8,067 nucleotides of DNA from Streptosporangiaceae bacterium (GTDB lineage: Bacteria; Actinomycetota; Actinomycetes; Streptosporangiales; Streptosporangiaceae), in NCBI GenBank assembly GCA_030040415.1, contig JASHTT010000597.1, forward strand, positions 1-8,067, written 5' to 3'. A program made the position numbers and the translations under genes. The notes under the pieces are model-generated. The model was not told the origin of the DNA, did not search any database, and saw nothing but the letters and a program-made list of their open reading frames with translations. Shown piece by piece: positions 5,760 to 8,067 of this stretch. The stretch's first letter is position 1. The number at the start of each line of letters is the position of its first letter.

Positions 5760-6103
5760 ACGGGCCCGATCGCTCGTATTCTCGCCAGGAGGCCGGCGTT
5801 CTACATGGCCACAGCGATCGTCGGCGTCTCGGTCGACCTCCTCGCGCCGCAGTCATCCCGCCCCGCCTAGGCCATCATCGCCGGCCAGTTCAGCGTTTAC
5901 GCCCGGCTGTCATGGCGTGACCTGCCGCTATCAGCACCGGCCGGATCGCGCATCTGAGCCCGCACCGTGACCATGGCCGACGTCCCGCTATCCTCGGCTC
6001 GCTGCAGCACGTCGGATCCCCCTTTGCGCGATGGGCTGGGAACAGCAAGCATGGAGCGCGTGGAGCGCAGCAGGGACGGGATGCGCGGTGGACCGGTGAC
6101 TCG
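5760..6103. other. Intergenic gap without a convincing gene
   Basis: The gap separates the LacI gene from the membrane-protein gene. It holds AGGAGG (5787-5792) before ATG 5805, which opens a 21-codon frame ending in TAG 5868-5870; the same frame then stays open to TGA 5955-5957. An inverted repeat CCGACGT/ACGTCGG (5977-5983, 6009-6015) and a 9-bp near-repeat TGGAGCGCG/TGGAGCGCA (6052-6069) are also present. A tiny frame from ATG 6051 ends in a TGA overlapping the ATG at 6104, but its weak start makes it doubtful. No clear promoter or terminator was recognised. Confidence 0.5.
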
Positions 6104-7450
6104 ATGAGCGAGCTGCTTCGCCGCCCGCGCGCGACCGCTGCTGCCGCCGAATCGCCCGTGTCAGCACCACAGACGGACGGGGCGGGTCAGCGAGGACCGG
6201 CATTGGTCGTCAGGCGCATCTGGCCGATCCTGGCCACGCTCGGGCTGATCGCCGTCGGCATGTGCACCACCGTGTGGTGGGCACCCGCGGTGATGGGCAA
6301 GACCGCGTGGTGGCTGCCCGACGACTTGTGGGGCACCATGGTCGCCGCCAACAGGATGGCTCACCTGGACCTGAGCGGCCTCTACACCGCGCCCACCGGC
6401 CTGGTCAGCTTTCCCGGGGCGGCCCTGATCCTCGTCCCCTTGACGGCAGTCGTCGACGCAGCGGGGATGTCTCTGCTTTCCCCCGGCGCGCAGAATCCGC
6501 ACCCCACGACCTGGCTGCTGGCCGGCCCTTACATGATTGCCATCTCGTCGGTCGCGCTGTTCGCCGCGGACGCACTCGCCGAGCGGCTGGGCGTCACCGG
6601 GTGGCGGCGCGGGCTGCTCGCCGCTGGCGGCGCGGTCGCGCTGTGGAACGTCTCGGCCCGGTGGGGCCACCCGGAAGATGCCGTCGCCATCGGGCTGTTC
6701 CTATACGGCGTGCTCGCCCTGTCGAAGGGACGGGCCGGGCGGGCGGCATGGCTCGTCGGCGCGGCCGTTGCGGTCCAGCCGCTGGTGCTGCTCGCGGTGC
6801 CGGTGGTCGCGGCGGCGGTCCGGGGCAGGAAGCTCCCCGGGTTCCTGCTCATGGCGGCAGTGCCGAGTGTCGTCCTTGTGGGCGCTGCGGCCCTGGCGAA
6901 CTTCCACGCGACGGTCGCAGAAGTGGCGAGCCAGCCGAACTGGCCCACCGTCGACCATCCGACCCCGTGGATGTTCCTTGCTCCGCACGCCGCACACGGC
7001 GCGGTATCCGCGGGCCCGGCCCGGGCGCTGACCGTCCTGATCGCCTGTGTGTGCGCGGTTGCAGTCGCCCGCCGCTGGCGCACTGCGCGCGATACGGGGC
7101 AGTGGGGCCCAGCGGAGCTGGAGGACCTGCTGTGGTGGATCGCCGTGGCGCTGGCCCTCCGCTCGGTCTTCGAGCCGGTGATGGTCTCCTACTACGTGTG
7201 GCCGCCGCTCGCCGTCGCGCTCATCGCAGCCTCGCGCAGCTGGCGGCGACTGATCGCCACGGCGGTCGCCGCCGGAGCTGTCACATTCCTCTCGCAGGCG
7301 ACCTGGCATGGCAGGTGGGCCTGGTGGGCGCCGCTAGTAGCCGGCCTCGTCCTGACCTTGCTGGCGGCAAGGGTCGCGCTGCCCGTCCGCAGAACCGGGC
7401 TGCGCCCGGCCGAAGCCGAAGCCGAGCCGGTCAGCGTGCAGGCACCCTGA
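6104..7450 (+). CDS. Polytopic membrane protein, GT-C/DUF2029 glycosyltransferase-like
   Basis: The protein has 448 residues: a charged cytosolic N-terminus (about 1-36), then roughly 11 hydrophobic segments near 38-58, 100-120, 137-157, 168-182, 193-207, 214-238, 245-266, 306-323, 342-377, 383-398 and 406-426, and an acidic C-terminal tail. The layout resembles GT-C-fold polyprenol-dependent glycosyltransferases. The first large loop carries an acidic pair in WWLPDDLWGTMVAANRM (D73, D74) followed by LDLSGLYTAPTGLVSFPGAAL, and a later stretch, ARWGHPEDAVAIGLFLYGVL (185-204), recalls the 'GHPD-A' region of mannosyltransferase-like members. Such enzymes move a sugar from a polyprenyl-phosphate donor at the outer membrane face. 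That assignment is inference from layout; a safe label is integral membrane protein. The start ATG 6104 has only a weak GGTGGA (6087-6092). It may be transcribed alone. Confidence 0.8.
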   Translation: MSELLRRPRATAAAAESPVSAPQTDGAGQRGPALVVRRIWPILATLGLIAVGMCTTVWWAPAVMGKTAWWLPDDLWGTMVAANRMAHLDLSGLYTAPTGLVSFPGAALILVPLTAVVDAAGMSLLSPGAQNPHPTTWLLAGPYMIAISSVALFAADALAERLGVTGWRRGLLAAGGAVALWNVSARWGHPEDAVAIGLFLYGVLALSKGRAGRAAWLVGAAVAVQPLVLLAVPVVAAAVRGRKLPGFLLMAAVPSVVLVGAAALANFHATVAEVASQPNWPTVDHPTPWMFLAPHAAHGAVSAGPARALTVLIACVCAVAVARRWRTARDTGQWGPAELEDLLWWIAVALALRSVFEPVMVSYYVWPPLAVALIAASRSWRRLIATAVAAGAVTFLSQATWHGRWAWWAPLVAGLVLTLLAARVALPVRRTGLRPAEAEAEPVSVQAP

Positions 7451-8067
7451 GCCTTGCGAAATCGCGAACCTCGCGACGTGGCGTCCGCAGCAAGTTAGCT
7501 CCGCTCGCCGCCCGCGGCGGCCGCGCGTGCCGCGCTAACCGCGGGTCGGCGAGCCTTCGCCGCTCCCGGGTTGTCCGGGTCAGGCCGTCAGGCCGGGACG
7601 GCGGGCGGTTGGCGTCCCGACCGCGGATAGCACCAGCGGCAGCGCGCTTCTGCCTGCCACCGGATTCCCGGGCATGCGGCTCCCGTGCGTGCGGCTCCCG
7701 TGCGTGCGGTTCCCGGCCGTGCAGCTCCCGGCCGTGCAGCTCCCCATCGTGCAGGTCCCGCGCGTACCGCTCCCGAAGGTCCTGCTCATCGGCATGCGGC
7801 TCGCTGCGAGGCAGCGGCAGCCCGCCCAGCGCCAGGCTGAGTTGCCAGGGCACCGCGGTGCCCGCCGGTTCCGCGGACATGCCCCGCAAACCGCTCGCCG
7901 CGTAGACGGGAACCTCGACGGGCACCCCGGCGCCGGCGACCGGGTTCGCGACGGCCGCCTCCGCAACGGCCGCCTCCGCAACGGCCGCCACGGCGGCGAC
8001 AGCCCGCACGGCGGCGGGCAACGCCCCGGCCGCGGCGGAAGCTGCAGCGGGAGCTTCCGCCTGGCGG
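7431..8067 (-). CDS. Partial gene: unrecognised low-complexity protein with pentapeptide repeats
   Basis: The frame is open from the right window edge, so the true start lies outside; 211 residues are visible. From the N-terminal side it reads as an Ala/Val-rich segment with VAEAA repeats, then a more ordinary stretch (VPVEVPVYAASGLRGMSAEP, then AVPWQLSLALGGLPLPRSEP), then five-residue repeats of the HAREP/HGREL type, and finally an Arg-rich tail of about 80 residues ending at TGA 7431-7433. The stop lies 20 bp inside the 3' end of the convergent membrane-protein gene. Codons in the middle part mostly end in G or C and the residue mix is protein-like, favouring this frame over the others. The basic tail is less convincing. 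I recognise no family; function is unknown. The His/Arg/Glu-rich repeat could be a flexible or metal-binding linker. Confidence 0.55.
   Translation of the reverse strand, partial: RQAEAPAAASAAAGALPAAVRAVAAVAAVAEAAVAEAAVANPVAGAGVPVEVPVYAASGLRGMSAEPAGTAVPWQLSLALGGLPLPRSEPHADEQDLRERYARDLHDGELHGRELHGREPHAREPHAREPHARESGGRQKRAAAGAIRGRDANRPPSRPDGLTRTTRERRRLADPRLARHARPPRAASGANLLRTPRREVRDFARLRVPAR
7656..7805. repeat. 15-bp tandem repeat array, about 10 degenerating units
   Basis: Units of the form GGCATGCGGCTCCCG repeat every 15 bp. The best copies cover 7671-7775 (seven units), with diverged units on either side. Changes are mainly at the unit's first positions and near its middle. On the minus strand each unit encodes five residues (R-E-P-H-A and variants such as R-E-L-H-G and R-D-L-H-D), so the array is in frame with the partial gene. 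It is not CRISPR-like, since there are no spacers. Confidence 0.88.
7951..7995. repeat. Second 15-bp tandem repeat (ACGGCCGCCTCCGCA)
   Basis: Two identical 15-bp units (7951-7965, 7966-7980) are followed by a partial third (from 7981). On the minus strand they encode VAEAA repeats within the same partial gene. The unit length matches the larger array but the sequence is unrelated. Confidence 0.85.

Noticed and set aside
5767..5820. CGATCGCT/AGCGATCG inverted repeat after the LacI gene as a terminator
   Set aside because: The arms are only 8 bp, 38 bp apart, with no T-tract; this is expected by chance in such GC-rich sequence.
6031..6107. Short Trp-containing or coupled leader frames before the membrane-protein gene
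   Set aside because: The starts lack good ribosome binding sites, no attenuator hairpin with a T-run follows, and the frames are short enough to be chance.
7656..7805. Regularly spaced repeats as a possible CRISPR array
   Set aside because: The units are only 15 bp, directly tandem with no spacers, and in frame with a coding sequence.
6262..7905. A long plus-strand open frame of 547 codons overlapping the membrane-protein gene
   Set aside because: It is an out-of-frame shadow: the product is an Arg/Gly/Ala-rich string with no domain, while the overlapping frame gives a coherent membrane protein with proper codon use.

Overview
The window is GC-rich throughout, with codons that mostly end in G or C, frequent GTG starts and long spurious open frames on both strands. 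This points to a high-GC actinomycete chromosome, but no genus can be named from the sequence. I see no rRNA, tRNA, insertion sequence or CRISPR array.

Layout, left to right. (1) Positions 1-210 are an unusually AT-rich regulatory stretch. It holds a nearly perfect 52-bp palindrome, a small second hairpin, a promoter-like -35/-10 pair and a tandem 10-bp duplication, and it leads into an AbiEi-like winged-helix protein with a C-terminal DUF559/Vsr-like domain (211-1158, +). (2) Convergent to it is a gene joining an ECF-type sigma factor to a bifunctional-nuclease (DUF151) domain (1195-2289, -). (3) Divergent from the sigma gene is a GNAT acetyltransferase with two GNAT-like halves (2440-3399, +). 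(4) Convergent to that is a cytosolic SGNH/GDSL hydrolase (3422-4189, -). (5) A 415-bp intergenic region carries a promoter and two LacI-type operators, leading into a LacI/GalR-family repressor (4605-5759, +). (6) A 344-bp gap with no convincing gene follows. (7) Next is a polytopic membrane protein resembling GT-C/DUF2029 glycosyltransferases (6104-7450, +). (8) At the right edge, on the minus strand and cut by the window, is a probable gene for an unrecognised low-complexity protein with two sets of pentapeptide (15-bp) repeats.

Gene orientation alternates almost gene by gene, so most genes are probably single transcription units rather than parts of an operon, and no shared pathway is evident. 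The best supported regulatory circuit is autoregulation of the LacI gene: two AAGCGCTT-cored operators lie 52 bp apart (about five helical turns) just downstream of a good promoter. The AbiEi-like gene may also be self-controlled through its upstream palindrome. The most unusual protein is the sigma factor-DUF151 fusion. I did not find a clearly new multi-gene system.
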